In this document: piece after piece, positions 54,396-63,715 of the stretch | Layout: each line of letters starts with the position of its first letter | Numbering within the stretch: the stretch's first letter is position 1 | NCBI RefSeq assembly: GCF_028550395.1 | Contig: NZ_JAQQKW010000002.1 | Span: forward strand, 310,001 to 374,000 | From: Asticcacaulis currens | Lineage (GTDB): Bacteria > Pseudomonadota > Alphaproteobacteria > Caulobacterales > Caulobacteraceae | DNA length: 64,000 bases | Reading direction: 5' to 3' | Made by a program: the position numbers and the translations under genes | Notes under the pieces: generated by a model | Databases searched by the model: none | What the model was told of the DNA's origin: nothing | What the model saw: only the letters and a program-made list of their open reading frames with translations

Positions 54396-54902
54396 ATGGA
54401 ACACGCTGAACCGTCCTTCTGGGCCAATCCGGAAACCTGGGTCCGTATCGGTCTGGGTTGCTTCTTCCTGCTTTTAATCGTCATGAAGGTGCCGCAAAAG
54501 CTGTGGGCCTCTCTGGCCGACACTGGCAATGCCGTGCGCGCCGAACTGGATGAGGCCGTGCGCATCCGTCAGGAAGCGCAGGCCCTGCTCAACCAGATCA
54601 AGGCCGAGCGCCTTGAGGCCGAGCAAAAGGCCAAGGAACTGATCGCCTTTGCCGAGGAAGAGGCGCAACGCCTCGCCGCCGAGGCCAAGGCGAAACTCGA
54701 CGAGTCGATCAAGCGCCGTCAGGCGCAGGCCGAAGCCAAGATCGCTCAGGCCGAGGCCAAGGCCGCGTCTGAGGTCAAGGCCGCAGCCGCCGATCTGGCA
54801 ACGCAGATTGCGGAAAACATCCTCATCAGCCGCGCCGACGGTCTGAAGAGCGATCCGCTGGTCGATCAGGCCATCACGCAGGTGGCGACCCGCCTGTCGT
54901 AA
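54396..54902 (+). CDS. atpF: ATP synthase F0 subunit b
   Basis: The second peripheral-stalk subunit, 168 residues: an N-terminal segment (WANPETWVRIGLGCFFLLLIVM) in the membrane, then a long coiled-coil helix (AEQKAKELIAFAEEEAQRLAAEA). Last gene of the operon; a clear terminator follows. The F1 genes are elsewhere, as usual in this class. Confidence 0.92.
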   Translation: MEHAEPSFWANPETWVRIGLGCFFLLLIVMKVPQKLWASLADTGNAVRAELDEAVRIRQEAQALLNQIKAERLEAEQKAKELIAFAEEEAQRLAAEAKAKLDESIKRRQAQAEAKIAQAEAKAASEVKAAAADLATQIAENILISRADGLKSDPLVDQAITQVATRLS

Positions 54903-54927
54903 GACACGGCGATCGCGCAAAAATAAT

Positions 54928-54960
54928 GGCCCTGCCGGTTTCGGCAGGGCCTTTTCTGTT
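54928..54960 (+). terminator. Intrinsic terminator of the F0 operon
   Basis: A 10-bp perfect stem GGCCCTGCCG (54928-54937) / CGGCAGGGCC (54942-54951), loop GTTT, then TTTTCTGTTT. Confidence 0.94.
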
Positions 54961-54995
54961 TCCGTTGGATCAACTCTATCAGGCCGTATGCGGCT

Positions 54996-57530
54996 TCAGT
55001 CCTTCAACCCACCCAGACGGCGGAAGATCAGCCACACCGAGACGCAGACGCAGACTATGCCCACCACGGCCAGCGTAATCGACATGGTGGTGAAGACATC
55101 GGCATTGCCGGGCTCGGTCATTTCGAGATTGATGGCCTTCTGATAGGCCCCGGCCGCCCCGCCCAGCGCCGCCAGACCGATCACCGAAATGAATATCCAT
55201 TGCAGGGTTGAGGCGATCATCTGCCACAGGCTGCGCTCATTGGCTTCGGCCTCTTCGGTCGAAACCGCGATGCGGCCATCCTCGGCCAGCCACTCATCAT
55301 CTTCGACGACCTCTTCGGTATGGACATAGGTCTGAGGCGCAGCCTGAGCATTGAGGCTAAGGGCATCGGTGTGGACGGCAGCGGCCGCAGCCATCCCGGT
55401 CAGACCGGACGCGGGATGCTGCAACTGCTCGCGCCAGTGCAGGGGGGCTTCTCTGGAAGCCTCTCTGGGAACGTCTCTGGCCGGTTCGGGCACAGGTTGC
55501 GGCTGCGACGCAAGGGGTGCCGGCGCCGCGGCCACAGCCGCTGCGGTGTCCGTCTTTATACTGACCGGAGAGGCCACCACCGTCGGGGGCGCGACCAGCG
55601 ACGGATTAGGGCGTACCCCCGGCTCGACCTTACTATGCAGCCGCATGACCAGCGGCGCGTCGTCCTCGTCCTCGGCATCGGTCTCAGCGACCACAGGCGG
55701 TTCCGGGTCAGGTCGGGACGACAGGTCGAACGGTGCTGCCGTCGGCGTCGGCGTCGGATTAGCGACCGCCGCCAGCGGAGGCGGGTTATGCGGGGACGCC
55801 TGAACCGGCGCAGGGGCCGGTGCGGGGGCTGGCGTTGTCGCCGGCTTTGGCTTGACCAGAGGCCCGGCCATGGTCGCATAGGGCGAGTAGAGCCGCATCA
55901 GGGCGGCGGCGGCTTCGGCCTTGCGCGCTGCCTCGGCATCGCTATCTACGGGCTTCGGTGCCGATGGCTCCGGCGTCAGCGGCGGCTGAGCCGTGCGCGC
56001 CTGCTCGGCACGGGCCGCAGCCTCGGCCTGTTCGCGGGCTTGTCGCTCAGCTTCCAGCCTTTCGCGCTCAAGTCGCCCCTGCTCCTGACGCTCACGTTCC
56101 AGACGCTCACGTTCTTGGCGTTCACGTTCCTGGCGCTCTTGCTCCAGTCTAACCTGCTCCTGACGCGCCGCCTCTTCGCGCTCAATCCGTTCGCGCTCGA
56201 GGCGTTCACGCTCCAGACGCTCTTGCTCAAGCCTGGCCTGTTCCAACCGAGCCTGTTCAAGTCGGGCCTGCTCCTGACGCATCTGCTCCAGACGCGCCGC
56301 CTCTTCGCGGACCCGCGCCTCATCCTCAAGCCGCTGCCGCTCAAGGCGCTGCTGTTCCAGACGCGCATCTTCCAGACGACGCAATTCGCTGAGCCGCGCC
56401 TCCTCAGCCACACGCGCCGCCGCCAGAGCCTGCGCCTGGCGCATCGCCTCCTGACGCAGAGCATCCTCGCGAATACGCGCCTCTTCACGCAGGCGGATTT
56501 CCTCACGCAGCTTGGCTTCTTCACGCAGACGCGCTTCCTCGCGCTGCCTCAGTTCCTCGCGCAGGCGGGCTTCTTCGCGCAACCGCGCCTCTTCGCGGAG
56601 ACGGGCTTCCTCACGCACCCGCGTTTCCTCAGCCAGACGGATGGCTTCCAGACGGCGGGCCTCTTCGCGGAGACGTTCATCCTCACGCGCACGCGCTTCG
56701 TCGGCCAGCCGCCGCGCTTCAGCCTGACGTGCGGCTTCGGCACGCCGGGCCTCCTCAGCGCGTTCGGCTTCGCGCTTGCGGGCCTCTTCGGCGGCGGCCC
56801 GTTCGGCATCACGGCGCTGGGTTTCTTCGAGACGAACCTGCTCCAGACGTCGGAACTCGGCCTGAATACGCGCCTCCTGCTCCGCCTTGAGCAGAGCCGC
56901 CTGTACATCCATGGACGGAGTGGCGGGTGTCGGGGTCTCAGCGACATCGGCGACGCGGGTAATGACGGGCTTGGGGGCCGCAGGCGCGACCGGGGTGGGT
57001 TGCGCCACCGGAGTTTCGGCAGGACGGATGACCATGCCGGGGGTCAGCAGTTGCGGATCAAGCTCCATCCCCTCCATATCGGGGGTCAGGAACAGGCTCT
57101 TTTCCGAGGCGCGGCGGCGGATCAGCGGGGCCAGTACATAGGTTTGGCCGTTGAACTCTGCGCTGGTCCAGTTGTCCATGGCCTGCGCCGCTTCGGTGAC
57201 GCGGCCTTCATTGACACGGCGCAGTACGTCCGACTGACCGAAGGCCTCGATGCCGACATTGAAGCAGAACGACACCAGAGCATCGAACTGGTTTTGCGTC
57301 AGCGGCGTGTGGACAAGATTATTGACCGCCTCGACAATGGGCAGAAGGTCAAAGCGCAGAAGCGCATCGGCATCCTCTGCCGTGACGCGCGCCCCTTCGC
57401 GGGCGGAAAAGGTATGGCCATAGCCGATCATCCAGCGCCCGTCGGGCAACTGCGAAGCCTGCTGGCGCAAGCCTTCGAAACTCTTGATCAGCTCGACTCC
57501 GGCGCGGGAGATCTTATGACGCGCTCTCAT
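54996..57530 (-). CDS. spmX: SpmX: muramidase-like polar/stalk regulator, long form
   Basis: In Caulobacter SpmX brings the kinase DivJ to the stalked pole; in Asticcacaulis it marks the stalk site. The 844-residue chain has an N-terminal GH24 phage-lysozyme domain (1-155; SFEGLR with Glu19, then MIGYGHT, FDALVSFCFNVG), a Pro linker, a very long charged coiled coil (about 207-526) made of REEARL- and RLERE-type repeats, a Pro/Ala-rich acidic region (about 520-720), and two C-terminal membrane helices (about 771-794 and 816-836). The lysozyme catalytic Asp and Thr positions read Leu/Pro and Met, so only Glu remains. The ATG at 57530 has AGGAAAAG upstream. C. crescentus SpmX is about half this length; the expansion is in the middle. 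Confidence 0.9.
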   Translation of the reverse strand: MRARHKISRAGVELIKSFEGLRQQASQLPDGRWMIGYGHTFSAREGARVTAEDADALLRFDLLPIVEAVNNLVHTPLTQNQFDALVSFCFNVGIEAFGQSDVLRRVNEGRVTEAAQAMDNWTSAEFNGQTYVLAPLIRRRASEKSLFLTPDMEGMELDPQLLTPGMVIRPAETPVAQPTPVAPAAPKPVITRVADVAETPTPATPSMDVQAALLKAEQEARIQAEFRRLEQVRLEETQRRDAERAAAEEARKREAERAEEARRAEAARQAEARRLADEARAREDERLREEARRLEAIRLAEETRVREEARLREEARLREEARLREELRQREEARLREEAKLREEIRLREEARIREDALRQEAMRQAQALAAARVAEEARLSELRRLEDARLEQQRLERQRLEDEARVREEAARLEQMRQEQARLEQARLEQARLEQERLERERLERERIEREEAARQEQVRLEQERQERERQERERLERERQEQGRLERERLEAERQAREQAEAAARAEQARTAQPPLTPEPSAPKPVDSDAEAARKAEAAAALMRLYSPYATMAGPLVKPKPATTPAPAPAPAPVQASPHNPPPLAAVANPTPTPTAAPFDLSSRPDPEPPVVAETDAEDEDDAPLVMRLHSKVEPGVRPNPSLVAPPTVVASPVSIKTDTAAAVAAAPAPLASQPQPVPEPARDVPREASREAPLHWREQLQHPASGLTGMAAAAAVHTDALSLNAQAAPQTYVHTEEVVEDDEWLAEDGRIAVSTEEAEANERSLWQMIASTLQWIFISVIGLAALGGAAGAYQKAINLEMTEPGNADVFTTMSITLAVVGIVCVCVSVWLIFRRLGGLKD

Positions 57531-57708
57531 CACTTTTCCTGAACCAAAACGGTACACTTACGGAGATAGGTAGAAGGCCCAGCAAGCATCGCGCCGCTAC
57601 GGACACCCCCACCCGCTTTTTCAATACGATTCGACAACTTCCGCCGCCGACAAGATTAAGAAAAAAGATTAATACCGCCTGATTAGCTATCCATAGGCTC
57701 TAACGTTT

Positions 57709-59220
57709 TTACAACAGAATTATCGCCGCCAGCCCGAGGAAACTAAAAAATCCGATGCAGTCGGTCACCATGGTGACGAAAATGGGCGACGCCACCGCCG
57801 GATCGCGGTCGAGCTTCGACAGGGTGAGCGGCACCAGCGTCCCGGCCAGAGCCGCCGCCGTCAGATTGATCAGTACCGCCAAAGCAATCGTGACCCCCAG
57901 CATGGGGTTCTGCCAAACCGTGCCCGCGACGCAGCCCAGTATGCAGGCGATCACCGCACCATTAAACCACCCCACCCGCACCTCACGCCAGACGGTGCGC
58001 AAGGCATTGGCCGTGGTCAGTTCGCGCGCCGACAGGGCACGCACCGACACGGTCAGGGCCTGAGTGCCGGAATTGCCGCCGATGGAGGCGACCATCGGCA
58101 TCAGCACGGCCAGCGCCACCAGCTTTTCGATTTCGCTCTGGAACATGCCGATCAGCGACGAAGCCACAAAGGCTGTCAGCAGGTTGACGCACAGCCAAGG
58201 CAGGCGCGAGCGCACCACCTCAAACACCGTGGAGTCACGCCCCTCCTCATCCGACACACCGGCGAGGGCCAGAATATCCTCGCGGTTTTCTTCCTGAATG
58301 ATGTTAACGATGTCATCGACCGTGATCTGACCGACCAGCCGCCCGCCCTGATCGACGACCGGGGCCGAGATCAGGTGGTATTTTTCAAAGATATAGGCCA
58401 CCTCTTCCTGATCCATATGGACCTCGATCTCGGTGATCGGTTCCATAATGGCCGACAGGCGGACTTCGCGCGGCGTGCGCATCAGAAGCGAAACGGGCAG
58501 CGCGCCGATCGGCTTATGCGTCGGGGAAATCACATAGACGTCGAAGAACAGTTCCGGCAGGTCGGCCCCGTGCGCCCGCATATGGTCGATGGCGTCGCCG
58601 ACATTCCAGAAATCGGGCGCCGCGACCACTTCGCGCTGCATCAGGCGCCCGGCGGTTTCTTCCTCAAAGGCCAGAGAGGTGACCATGGCCTCGCGGTCTT
58701 CGGGGTCCATGGCCGCCAGAACCGCCTGCTGCTGCTCGGCCTCCATGTCCTCGAAGACGGCCGCCGCATCGTCGGAATCGAGTTCCTGAAGCACTTCGGC
58801 CAGATCGACCGGGCGCAGGTTCTCAACGATCTCCTCACGGATGCCGTCATCGAGCTCCGGCAGCACGTCCGGCAGGGCATCGGCGGGGATCCAGGGAATG
58901 ACCTGTTCGCGGTAATCTTCGGACAGGAAGCCCAGCAGGTCGGCGACATCGGCCGGGTGCAGGGCGTCCAGAAGATCACGCAGACGCAGGCCGTCATTGC
59001 GATCCGCAGCGTCGATAACGAGCTGAATATATTCCGGATTAAGGGCGTAGTCGTCCTGAAGCGCGAAGTCTTCGATCTGTTCCGGGGTGATCAGTTCGGG
59101 GCGATCGTCGGCCTCGGCGGTCTCACGCGCCACGGCATCGGCCAGAGCCTTCAGCGAGCCGCGCAGTTCATCGGGCGGTGTGGCCAGGGTATCGAGTTCA
59201 GGTTCGGGCTTTTGTGACAA
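57709..59220 (-). CDS. mgtE: Magnesium transporter MgtE
   Basis: A Mg2+ channel of the MgtE/SLC41 family. The 503-residue protein has the cytoplasmic N domain of repeated helical hairpins (LHPADVADLLGFLSEDYREQV), tandem CBS domains (MQREVVAAPDFWNVGDAIDHM; IMEPITEIEVHMDQEEVAYIF) that sense Mg2+, and five membrane helices with the pore sequence ASIGGNSGTQALTVSVRAL. The start is a TTG at 59220, directly after a strong GGAGGGGGAGAG site, so it is accepted. Confidence 0.96.
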   Translation of the reverse strand: MSQKPEPELDTLATPPDELRGSLKALADAVARETAEADDRPELITPEQIEDFALQDDYALNPEYIQLVIDAADRNDGLRLRDLLDALHPADVADLLGFLSEDYREQVIPWIPADALPDVLPELDDGIREEIVENLRPVDLAEVLQELDSDDAAAVFEDMEAEQQQAVLAAMDPEDREAMVTSLAFEEETAGRLMQREVVAAPDFWNVGDAIDHMRAHGADLPELFFDVYVISPTHKPIGALPVSLLMRTPREVRLSAIMEPITEIEVHMDQEEVAYIFEKYHLISAPVVDQGGRLVGQITVDDIVNIIQEENREDILALAGVSDEEGRDSTVFEVVRSRLPWLCVNLLTAFVASSLIGMFQSEIEKLVALAVLMPMVASIGGNSGTQALTVSVRALSARELTTANALRTVWREVRVGWFNGAVIACILGCVAGTVWQNPMLGVTIALAVLINLTAAALAGTLVPLTLSKLDRDPAVASPIFVTMVTDCIGFFSFLGLAAIILL

Positions 59221-59333
59221 CTCTCCCCCTCCCTGTCCATGGCGACTTCCCCTGTGGCATACGTCTTTTGCCGGAGCCAGACACTGGGCCGAATCCCTAG
59301 GGATTGCAACCGGTTTCGCCAGACTGCGGACAC

Positions 59334-59372
59334 AAAAAAAGGTTCTGAGGTTTGCGCCTCAAAACCTTTTTT
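59334..59372 (-). terminator. Terminator after tRNA-Leu
   Basis: On the minus strand AAAAAAGGTTTTGAGG pairs with CCTCAGAACCTTTTTTT, one mismatch, loop of six, ending in T7 just past the tRNA 3' end. Confidence 0.85.
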
Positions 59373-59380
59373 GACCCGGA

Positions 59381-59465
59381 TGGTGCGGTCGAGAAGACTC
59401 GAACTTCCACGCCTTGCGGCACAGCGACCTCAACGCTGCGCGTCTACCAATTCCGCCACGACCGC
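59381..59465 (-). tRNA. tRNA-Leu (anticodon GAG)
   Basis: Full class II cloverleaf: acceptor GCGGTCG/CGACCGC, D arm with AATTGGTAGACGC, anticodon stem CAGCG/CGCTG with loop TTGAGGT (anticodon at 59429-59431), long variable arm GCC-gcaa-GGC, T arm GAAG-TTCGAGT-CTTC, discriminator A and an encoded CCA. The anticodon reads CUC/CUU. Confidence 0.97.
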
Positions 59466-59583
59466 ACACATCAGGAGGCGCGCCACTTAGCAAGCCTTAG
59501 CGGTTTTGTGAAGCGACAAAAGTGCATTATCCCCTGATTTTGCCAAAAAAGCGCCGATCAGGCCCCAGCGTGCGGCGTATGGC

Positions 59584-59757
59584 CTATCGCTTCGCCGCAA
59601 TGGCATGCGCCATCTGGCCTTCCAGCCAGACGTCGATCCGGGCGTAAATGTCCGCAATCGACGCATTTCCGGCCGTCTGATTGACGTCCCGGAGCCGACG
59701 CGCCCGGATACGCAAACGGTGAAGAAGGATAACGGCCTGATAATTGGGAACGGGCAT
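59584..59757 (-). CDS. Small hypothetical protein (57 aa)
   Basis: Too short for routine calling. The reading frame starts MPVPNYQAVILLHRLR and ends MAHAIAAKR; it is basic, with an amphipathic helical look (RIRARRLRDVNQT, then ADIYARIDVWLEGQM) and no membrane segment. GAGGCGAAAC lies ahead of the ATG, and it begins 15 bases past the stop of the upstream membrane-protein gene, so it is probably second in that operon. No known family. Supported by the ribosome site, spacing and an amino-acid make-up that looks protein-like. Confidence 0.6.
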   Translation of the reverse strand: MPVPNYQAVILLHRLRIRARRLRDVNQTAGNASIADIYARIDVWLEGQMAHAIAAKR

Positions 59758-59772
59758 TGTCTGTGTTTCGCC

Positions 59773-60180
59773 TCAGTTCGCCAGTCGCAGGGAATAGGCA
59801 ATGGTCAGAAGAACGACGAGCAGCCCCACCAGCGCCAGGTCCATACGCAGGGTTTCTACCGAAAACAGGGACACCCTTTCTTCGCCCTCGCCGTTCAGGC
59901 TATAGGCGGCCACAACGACAATGTATCCAGCCAGACCCATAGCCGCAGGCAACAGGGCCAAGCCGGTGACAATCGCCGTCACTGCCAGTCCTTCGGTCAG
60001 CAGGGCCATGCCCAGCCCCAGACGCTCGTAGCGGGCGAAAAAATCCGTCTTGCCTCGGGTCGCCTTGCGCAGACGCATCACCTTATCGACAGCCCCCAGA
60101 ATGAAGACGATCACCGCCGCACCGCAAACGGTGAGATACGGAAGTCCATAGTGAAGAGGCAAAGAGTCGGAGGTAATCAT
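59773..60180 (-). CDS. Small membrane protein, unknown
   Basis: A 135-residue inner-membrane protein with four predicted helices (LPYLTVCGAAVIVFILGAV at about 13-31, a long hydrophobic span about 54-95 that should form two, and LALVGLLVVLLTIAYSL near the end). A basic loop (RLRKATRGKTDFFARYERL) lies between helices 1 and 2. I do not recognise the family. It is followed by the 57-aa gene, and an inverted-repeat cluster lies upstream. Confidence 0.65.
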   Translation of the reverse strand: MITSDSLPLHYGLPYLTVCGAAVIVFILGAVDKVMRLRKATRGKTDFFARYERLGLGMALLTEGLAVTAIVTGLALLPAAMGLAGYIVVVAAYSLNGEGEERVSLFSVETLRMDLALVGLLVVLLTIAYSLRLAN

Positions 60181-60206
60181 GGAGATAACGGGTAAGGTGA
60201 TTACCG

Positions 60207-60264
60207 GGATTTACAGGCTGCGTACCGTAAATCCTAAACAGATTTACTGGACAAAGCGTAAATT
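60207..60264. promoter_or_regulatory. Tandem GATTTAC/GTAAATC inverted repeats
   Basis: GGATTTAC (60207-60214) with GTAAATCC (60227-60234), and AGATTTAC (60240-60247) with GTAAATT (60258-60264): two inverted repeats with centres about 32 bp apart, directly upstream of the membrane-protein gene on the minus strand and downstream of kdpE. Operator-like; regulator unknown. Confidence 0.5.
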
Positions 60265-60347
60265 TCCCACTGCGTGACCCTTTGGATACGCTTCAACAAG
60301 GCGTAACCCAAGCCTGGGAGGTGGCGTGGTGGCGGATAATAGCCGCT

Positions 60348-61028
60348 CTAGGGGCGAAACCGATAGCCGATCCCCGGTTCAGTGAAGATAAAACGCGGAC
60401 TTAACGGGTCATCGTTCAGTTTTTCGCGCAGGTGCTGAACGTGGATGCGCAGATAATGGCTCTGTTCCGTCGTGTGCCGCCCCCAGACGGCTTTGAGAAG
60501 CTGAAGATGAGTCAGAACCTTGCCCGCATGATCGGTCAGGGTCGTCAGCAGCTTGTATTCAATAGGAGTCAGACGCAGGTCTTCGCCCTGAAGCGTCACG
60601 CGGCGCGCCGCCTGATCGACACAGAGGCCGTCACGCTCGAAAACTTTCGGCGCTTCGGTGCCGGCCTGTGCCGCATGGCGCAGGGCGACCTTGATGCGTG
60701 CCAGCAGTTCGCCCGGCGCAAAGGGCTTGGTCAGGTAGTCGTCGGCACCGTTTTCAAGGGCCTCGACCTTATCCGTTTCCTGCTCGCGCGCCGACAGCAC
60801 GATCACGGGCGTCTGGGACCATTCGCGGAGGCTGCGGATCAGGTCCTGGCCATCCTGATCCGGCAGGCCGAGATCGAGCAGAACGAGATCAGGCCGGTTG
60901 AGCGTCAGCTTCTGCATCCCCTCCTTCGCCGTGGCCGCTTCCAGCACCTCGTAATCCTGTGCCGTCAGTGTGGCGCGCAGGTAGCGGCGTATATCGGCCT
61001 CGTCTTCGATGATCAGTATGCGGGTCAT
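60348..61028 (-). CDS. kdpE: KdpE, response regulator of the potassium transporter operon
   Basis: An OmpR-family response regulator of 226 residues. The receiver has acidic residues EDEAD at 9-13, the phosphorylation Asp52 in VLLDLGLPDQDG, and Lys in YLTKPFAPGEL. The winged-helix C domain shows LTPIEYKLLTTLTDHAGKVLTH and HYLRIHVQHLREKL. It overlaps kdpD by four bases (ATGA). Activates kdp genes under potassium limitation. Last gene of the kdp group. Confidence 0.96.
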   Translation of the reverse strand: MTRILIIEDEADIRRYLRATLTAQDYEVLEAATAKEGMQKLTLNRPDLVLLDLGLPDQDGQDLIRSLREWSQTPVIVLSAREQETDKVEALENGADDYLTKPFAPGELLARIKVALRHAAQAGTEAPKVFERDGLCVDQAARRVTLQGEDLRLTPIEYKLLTTLTDHAGKVLTHLQLLKAVWGRHTTEQSHYLRIHVQHLREKLNDDPLSPRFIFTEPGIGYRFRP

Positions 61029-63715
61029 GCGCCGCTTGTAACCACAGGCAGGGTAAAGATAAAGCTGGCCCCGCCACCGACGCCGTCTTTTAACGGATTG
61101 GTCTTGGCGTAGATCAGGCCGCCATGCGCTTCGACAATAGCCTTGCAGATGGCGAGGCCAAGACCGCTGCTTTCGGTCTGACGATCCGAAATCTGCTGGC
61201 CGTAGGTATAGAACTTATCGAAAATGCGATCCTCCTCCCCCGGCCTCAGTCCTGGCCCGTTGTCGCTGACGCGCACACGCACACGATCGGCGTCGGTTTC
61301 GAACGACAGGGTGATCTGCCCGTCCTCCGCCGTATGAGCGATGGCGTTTTCCAGCAGGTTGATCAGCACCTGCTCGATCAGGGCTCCGTCGATGCGCACC
61401 ATAGGCAAGGTGCCGCTGATCAGGGTCCGGATCTGACGGTCTCCACGCATGGCCTCGATACGATTGAGCGCCGCTCCGGCCACTTCCTGTATCAGATAGG
61501 GCTCAAAGCTGAGGTGCAGTTGTCCGGACGTGATAGCGGCCATGCGCAGCAGATTGCCGACAAATTTTTGCAGGCGCGCCAGATGGCTCCACAGGGCCGT
61601 CAGTTCATCCACCGCTTCCCGGGGCAGCTTTTTGCGCATTTTCAGGAGCGAGCCCACGGCCCCGTTCATGACGGTCAGCGGCGTCTTCAGGTCGTGCGAC
61701 AGGGAGGCCAGCAGGACATTGCGCAGCTTTTCATTCTCGCTTTCAACGCGGGTGGCCTCGGCCAAAGCCGTCTGGCGGGTCCGTTGCAACGCGCCGGCGA
61801 TCAGGGTGGCCACGGTCTCGAACACCAGAAGCTCCGCCCCGCTGAACTGCCGCGTCGTTTCGGTCGGCGTCAGGCACATGACGCCGATGACACTTTGTTC
61901 GGCGCTCACGGGCAGGTAAAGCCCCTGCGCTGTGGGCAGGGTATCGGTATCGCGGCCAGCCATCTGACGGTTCTGAGCCACCCACTGCACCGCTGCCAGC
62001 TCCTTGGGGTCGTGCTCCGCCTTCCCGGCAACCTGCTGGCCTTCGTACCACAGCCCCAGTTCGACCTCGAATACCGTTTGAAGGTGGCGCTCGATCACCT
62101 GCCCGATGTCGGCGGCGTCACGCGCCCCCCCCAGTTGCCGCGAAATATCGTAGAGGAGCCGCGTTTCCACCTCCCCCTTGCGCGCCAGTCGCGCATGGAG
62201 AGACAGGCGCGCCGTCAGCGAACCGACGATCAGTGAGGTGATCAGCATGACCACAAAGGTGACGGCATAGCCTACCCGGTCGAAGGTCAGGCTGTAATAG
62301 GGTTCGACATAGAACCAGTTGAAGGTCAGGACCGACAGGACCGAGGTAAAGACCGCCGGACCGATCCCATAGCGTGCCGCCACCGCCACCACGGCGGTCA
62401 TATAAAGCATGATAAAGCTGTCGGGATCGACCACGTCCCGGAAAGGCAGGCCCAGCGCGGTCACCAGCGCCGTAGCAGCAACCGCCATCAGATAGGGAAG
62501 CGGCCTCAGGGCCTGAGCCACCGTGCGACCGTCCGCCTCTGCCTTATCTTCGGCGCTGTCGGCGCTTAGCGTGGTGATTTCAAGACCGGCACCCTGACTG
62601 ATCAGCTTTTGCGACAGGCTGCGTCCGCCCATCAGCGCGCGCCACCACGGCTGCGGGCTGTGGCCCAGCACAAGGCGCGTAAAGCCGTTCTGACGCGCAT
62701 AGGTGAGGACCGCCGAGGCGGCGCGCCCGGCATTGAGGCGCACCACCCGCGCCCCCAGCTTTTCGGCCAGCCGCAGATTGTGCTCGACGCGGCGGCGCGC
62801 CTTGTCCGGCAGGGCTTCGTGGCGGTCGGTATGCAGGTAGAGGGCAAACCAGGCGGCGCGGGCCCGGTCAGCCATGCGCTTGGTATGGCGGATCAGGCGT
62901 GCCGACAGGGCGTCCGGCCCGACCAGCACCAGAATCTTGTCGCCTGTCGCCGATTCGGCCTGCCCCATGGCGGCACTCAGGGCGTCATTCTGGGCGTCGA
63001 TGCGCTCGGCCGTGCGTCGCAGGGCGATTTCTCGCAGACGCCCCAGATTGGCTTTTTTAAAGAAGTTGTCGGCGGCACGGGTCTGCGCCCCTTCGGCCAC
63101 ATAGACCTTGCCTTCGGCCAGCCGTTTCAGAAGCTCGTCCGGCGACAGGTCGATAAGCGCAATCTCGTCCGCCGCATCGAAAGCGGCATCGGGCACCGTT
63201 TCACGCACCCACACGCCGGTCAGGCGCGCCACCACATCGTTCAGGCTTTCGAGATGCTGCACATTGAGCGTCGTATAGACGTCTATGCCCGCCGCCAGCA
63301 GTTCCTCCACATCCTGCCAGCGTTTGGGATGACGCGACCCGGGCGCATTGGTATGGGCGTATTCGTCGATCAGGATCAGGTGGGGACGCCGCTCAAGCGC
63401 CAAGTCGATGTCAAACTCGGTCAGGCGAATGTCGCGATGGCTGACCTCGCGCAACGGCAGCAGCGGCAGACCGTCGATCAGGGCCAGGGTCTCGGGACGA
63501 CCATGATGTTCGACCACCCCGATCACCACGTCCCGCCCTTCGGCAAACAGACGGCGCGCCTCGCTGAGCATGGCGTAGGTCTTGCCCACGCCGGCATTGG
63601 CACCAAAAAAGATTTTCAGCCGCCCGCGACGGGGGGTATCCGGCGCGCCGTCGCCTCTGTCCTTGCTGACAAGGGCGAGCAGTTTATCAGGGTCGGGTCT
63701 TTGGTCCGCGGTCAC
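61025..63715 (-). CDS. kdpD: KdpD, potassium-sensing histidine kinase
   Basis: An 896-residue sensor kinase. Order: KdpD N domain with Walker [10 protein letters not shown] (38-46) and [20 protein letters not shown], a universal-stress-protein domain (about 258-385), four membrane helices (about 405-505), a GAF domain (about 525-645), the H box LSHDLKTPL with His674, and the ATPase domain ([30 protein letters not shown]). Start is a GTG at 63715 that overlaps the kdpC stop as GTGA. It controls phosphorylation of KdpE. Confidence 0.97.
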   Translation of the reverse strand: MTADQRPDPDKLLALVSKDRGDGAPDTPRRGRLKIFFGANAGVGKTYAMLSEARRLFAEGRDVVIGVVEHHGRPETLALIDGLPLLPLREVSHRDIRLTEFDIDLALERRPHLILIDEYAHTNAPGSRHPKRWQDVEELLAAGIDVYTTLNVQHLESLNDVVARLTGVWVRETVPDAAFDAADEIALIDLSPDELLKRLAEGKVYVAEGAQTRAADNFFKKANLGRLREIALRRTAERIDAQNDALSAAMGQAESATGDKILVLVGPDALSARLIRHTKRMADRARAAWFALYLHTDRHEALPDKARRRVEHNLRLAEKLGARVVRLNAGRAASAVLTYARQNGFTRLVLGHSPQPWWRALMGGRSLSQKLISQGAGLEITTLSADSAEDKAEADGRTVAQALRPLPYLMAVAATALVTALGLPFRDVVDPDSFIMLYMTAVVAVAARYGIGPAVFTSVLSVLTFNWFYVEPYYSLTFDRVGYAVTFVVMLITSLIVGSLTARLSLHARLARKGEVETRLLYDISRQLGGARDAADIGQVIERHLQTVFEVELGLWYEGQQVAGKAEHDPKELAAVQWVAQNRQMAGRDTDTLPTAQGLYLPVSAEQSVIGVMCLTPTETTRQFSGAELLVFETVATLIAGALQRTRQTALAEATRVESENEKLRNVLLASLSHDLKTPLTVMNGAVGSLLKMRKKLPREAVDELTALWSHLARLQKFVGNLLRMAAITSGQLHLSFEPYLIQEVAGAALNRIEAMRGDRQIRTLISGTLPMVRIDGALIEQVLINLLENAIAHTAEDGQITLSFETDADRVRVRVSDNGPGLRPGEEDRIFDKFYTYGQQISDRQTESSGLGLAICKAIVEAHGGLIYAKTNPLKDGVGGGASFIFTLPVVTSGA

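Noticed and set aside
54996-57530. Prophage endolysin
   Set aside because: The lysozyme domain is fused to a coiled coil and membrane helices, lacks catalytic residues, and no phage genes are near.
55320-57542. Long open frame (740 codons) opposite spmX
   Set aside because: It is produced by the repetitive Arg/Glu/Leu codons of the coiled coil. Its translation is a low-complexity string with no domain, and the minus-strand gene has signal, domains and membrane helices.
57640-57680. CtrA box TTAA...TTAA upstream of spmX
   Set aside because: The two TTAA units are nine bases apart, not seven, and come from a GATTAA direct repeat in an A-rich stretch.
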